A program made the position numbers and the translations under genes. This document shows positions 5,115 through 7,104 of a stretch of DNA of 7,104 nucleotides, piece after piece. The notes under the pieces were generated by a model. The model saw only the letters and a program-made list of their open reading frames with translations. It was not told the DNA's origin and did not search any database. Location of the stretch: NCBI GenBank assembly GCA_025938035.1, contig JAICQE010000201.1, positions 1 to 7,104 on the forward strand, written 5' to 3'. The stretch's first letter is position 1. Every line of letters begins with the position of its first letter. The stretch is from Vicinamibacteria bacterium (GTDB lineage: Bacteria > Acidobacteriota > Vicinamibacteria > Vicinamibacterales > UBA2999).

Positions 5115-7104
5115 GCGCGCCTCGCGTAGTGCCCGCCTTCAGGCGGACCTGATCGCCTTGCCGTGTCCAGGAATGTCAGCTCATACAGGCGCGACCACGT
5201 GTGAACGACGTGCGGCAGGAACGCGAGAGGCCGGACGCGATTGATCATGGCGTAGATCCCGAGCCGCGAGACGAGGAAGTACGCGAGGGCGCTGCGGAAT
5301 CCTTCCTGCCACACGCGCCGGTCCAGCGCCACGCCCGAGTGCCGTTCGAGCGTCGTGCGATGGCGTTCGATCGATTCGGCAAGCACGTCGCCGTCAACTC
5401 CGCCTGGCAGGGCGAAGCAGAGGAACTCGGCGAGGTCGCGCTGCGGCGCGCCGATCGCGGCGAGCTCCCAGTCATAGGCAACGAGCCGCGGGCCGTGCGG
5501 GTCGCTGCGCAGCGCCACATTGCGGGAATTGAAGTCGTTGTGGATCAGGGTGCGCGGCAGCGCCTCGAGCGCCGGCGCCCACTCGCATGCCGTGGTCGCG
5601 AGCGCGGCATGCGTTTCAACGAGCCGCCTGCCCGCCCATGCCTCGAAGACAGGTGCCGCATGATCGGCGAGAGCCGTCCACAGCGGTGTCATTTCCACGA
5701 TCGACGCCGTGGAAGGAACATGGCCGATCCAGGGCTGCGCCATCAGGGCGGCTTCCTGGCCGAGCCACCGGGCGTGGATGGCGGCCAGTCCGTCGATGGC
5801 AGCCATCCGGAAGCGGCGCGTCCACGCCGCGGGGCTTTGTGCATCCATCAGCGCCATGTCGCCGAGGTGCTCGAGCAGCAGCCCCCATTCCTGGCGATCA
5901 TCGTCGGCCCATGTGCCGTAGCAGCGGGGCAGATGACGGCCGATGAGGTCATCGCGATGGTGCTGATAGATCGCCAGCTCTCGCACGTGGCCATCGCGAA
6001 CGCCAAGGCGATCGCGGAACGACACAATCAGACGATGGAGATGTGCGTCCACGATCGCCGCGGTTGTCTCGGCGACTTCGATGGCGGCCTCGTCGGGTGG
6101 TTTCACTTTGGCCATCACGTCCAGCGACTCGACGCCCGCACCCCGTGCCAGCGCCAGACGGTAGTGGAACAGGCCCGTCTGCTGCCCGCGTTTCCACGAC
6201 GTCATCTCGCTGATGATGCTGTGCTCGGACCCTCGTCGAACCAGTTCGGCGCCGTCGATGCGCAGGTGGCCGTCGCCGAAGTGCCGGCGCAGCAGCGATT
6301 CGAATCGATGAATGGGATCGGGAGCTGTGTTTCGTCGACGCGTATCGATCGAACAATGACTGCCGGCGCCGGGCGGCGGCGTCACGAAACCACGACGGAT
6401 GAAGTCGGCCAGATAGCGGTCCAGCCGTTCTGCGTCCAGCGGCGGATAGTCGATGCCCGCCAGACGTTCATGGCCTCGCGTGCGCCGGCACTCGATGCGG
6501 CTGTGCGCGCTCTCCTCGTAGTGCTCGGGAGCGGTGCGCCCGTGAAAACGCCGTGTGAAGAATGCACGCAGCAGATACAGCGCGTGATCGGTGCTGTGCG
6601 CGTCGCGATCGAGTCGCTCGAGCCACTGCTCGTACGGTTCGAGACGGATCGGATAGCCGTAACAATTGGCCCAGAGCACGCACTCGCGCCAGTGCCGCGG
6701 ACGTGGATGACGCAGATGAAATGTCTCGAGCTGCGCTCCGCATGACCGGCTCAAGGTGGCGATGGCGCTGGCGGCCGTGTCAACCGGCACCGCGTCGAAC
6801 GCCCAGTCGAGATCCGGGGCGGCGCCTGATTGAATGCATCCCTTCAGCAGCGCCGCGATCAGATCGTCCACGTTCGAGGCGCCCGAGGACGAATGGCCGG
6901 CCAGCAGCGCAGGCCTGAAGATTTGCGCCGGCAGCCCGCGCGATGCGGCTGTCCGGACGAGCGACTCCGCCACGCACTTGCTCTGCGCGTATCCGAGCGG
7001 CAGGCGGTCGACATACGGAAGCATGTCGGTCTGTTCGGTCACGACCGAGGGACCGTCGTATGCCATGCAGACCGACAGGCTCGACACGAAATGGAACCGC
7101 TTGA
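5111..7104 (-). CDS. Thioester-reductase domain fused to APH/choline-kinase-like phosphotransferase (5' end outside window)
   Basis: The frame is open to the window edge (K-R-F-H-F-V-S-S-L-S visible), so the N-terminus is missing. Numbering here is from the GTG codon at 7087. Residues 1-237 are the C-terminal half of a TR domain (extended SDR fold) as found at the end of NRPS/PKS and carboxylate reductases: FHFVSSLSV, catalytic Y33 and K37 in GYAQSKCVAE, RPALLAGHSSSGASNVDDL, LKGCIQSGAAPDLDWAFDAVPVD, and the closing YLADFIRRGFVTPPP. Such domains reduce carrier-bound thioesters to aldehyde or alcohol with NADPH. Residues about 262-640 are a phosphotransferase: N-lobe Lys in VMAKVKP (K327/K329), catalytic loop HNDFNSRN (H516, D518, N523) and metal-binding YDWE (D539, E541). 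The last residues, SGPPEGGHY, are encoded by a palindromic repeat. It overlaps the pssA-like gene by 4 nt. An adenylation-carrier part upstream is expected but unseen. Confidence 0.85.
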   Translation of the reverse strand, partial: KRFHFVSSLSVCMAYDGPSVVTEQTDMLPYVDRLPLGYAQSKCVAESLVRTAASRGLPAQIFRPALLAGHSSSGASNVDDLIAALLKGCIQSGAAPDLDWAFDAVPVDTAASAIATLSRSCGAQLETFHLRHPRPRHWRECVLWANCYGYPIRLEPYEQWLERLDRDAHSTDHALYLLRAFFTRRFHGRTAPEHYEESAHSRIECRRTRGHERLAGIDYPPLDAERLDRYLADFIRRGFVTPPPGAGSHCSIDTRRRNTAPDPIHRFESLLRRHFGDGHLRIDGAELVRRGSEHSIISEMTSWKRGQQTGLFHYRLALARGAGVESLDVMAKVKPPDEAAIEVAETTAAIVDAHLHRLIVSFRDRLGVRDGHVRELAIYQHHRDDLIGRHLPRCYGTWADDDRQEWGLLLEHLGDMALMDAQSPAAWTRRFRMAAIDGLAAIHARWLGQEAALMAQPWIGHVPSTASIVEMTPLWTALADHAAPVFEAWAGRRLVETHAALATTACEWAPALEALPRTLIHNDFNSRNVALRSDPHGPRLVAYDWELAAIGAPQRDLAEFLCFALPGGVDGDVLAESIERHRTTLERHSGVALDRRVWQEGFRSALAYFLVSRLGIYAMINRVRPLAFLPHVVHTWSRLYELTFLDTARRSGPPEGGHYARRA
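5120..5123 (-). promoter_or_regulatory. Ribosome binding site of the pssA-like gene
   Basis: GAGG on the minus strand, 5 nt before the ATG at 5114 and immediately 3' of the repeat-derived segment. It lies inside the last codons of the TR-kinase gene, consistent with coupled re-initiation. Confidence 0.5.
5126..5149 (+). repeat. Palindromic GTAG repeat, unit C, inside a coding region
   Basis: On the plus strand this 24-nt unit reads GTAG, TG, then CCCGCC-TTCA-GGCGGA, then CC, matching unit A (minus strand) at 21 of 24 positions and lying in the opposite orientation. It lies in frame in the TR-kinase gene and encodes G-P-P-E-G-G-H-Y eight codons from the phosphotransferase end proper, 12 nt before the pssA-like start. 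The inner stem CCGCC/GGCGG is intact; the next outer pair is mismatched. Confidence 0.75.

Noticed and set aside
5201..6745. A 514-codon plus-strand open frame opposite the TR-kinase gene
   Set aside because: Its codon boundaries coincide with those of the minus-strand gene, so its stops would require TTA, CTA or TCA codons there, which are rare in GC-rich genes. Its translation shows no domain, while the minus strand has two intact domain signatures.

Overview
The window is GC-rich (third codon positions mostly G or C), densely coding bacterial DNA. It most likely comes from the Acidobacteriota, and Vicinamibacteria-like lineages fit best. The strongest taxonomic pointer is a VWFA-related protein of the type named for Acidobacteria (TIGR03436-like). 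An ECF sigma / small membrane protein / DUF4252 trio and a short palindromic intergenic repeat ending in GTAG add weaker support. The assignment is an inference from gene families, not from a marker gene.

Layout. Bases 1-324 (+) hold the C-terminal end of a CBS-pair protein, probably a cystathionine beta-synthase or cysteine synthase type enzyme. It converges, with one base between the stops, on a long run of seven minus-strand genes filling the rest of the window. In transcription order (right to left) these are: a large protein, cut by the window edge, that joins a thioester-reductase (TR) domain to an APH/choline-kinase-like phosphotransferase domain; a CDP-alcohol phosphatidyltransferase (PssA-like) overlapping it by 4 nt; an exported VWFA-related protein; an exported YciI-like protein; an ECF sigma factor; a small single-pass membrane protein overlapping the sigma stop by one base (candidate anti-sigma factor); and an exported DUF4252 protein. 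There is no tRNA, rRNA, CRISPR or insertion sequence, and no stretch above 300 bases lacks a gene.

How the genes may work together. The right half looks like a lipid or small-molecule pathway: an acyl or aminoacyl thioester is reduced by the TR domain, the product may be phosphorylated by the fused kinase, and the translationally coupled phosphatidyltransferase may place an alcohol or phospho-alcohol onto CDP-diacylglycerol. The left half (sigma, membrane protein, DUF4252, perhaps YciI) looks like an envelope-linked transcriptional control module. Whether the halves are one regulon cannot be decided here: a perfect stem-loop follows pssA, and a tandem repeat array separates the VWFA gene from the YciI-like gene.

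The two points most worth following are the TR-kinase fusion coupled to a phosphatidyltransferase, and a family of 22-24 bp palindromic elements. Two elements abut in the VWFA/YciI gap. A third, inverted, lies inside the 3' end of the TR-kinase gene, where it encodes the C-terminal tail of the protein just before the coupled pssA start.
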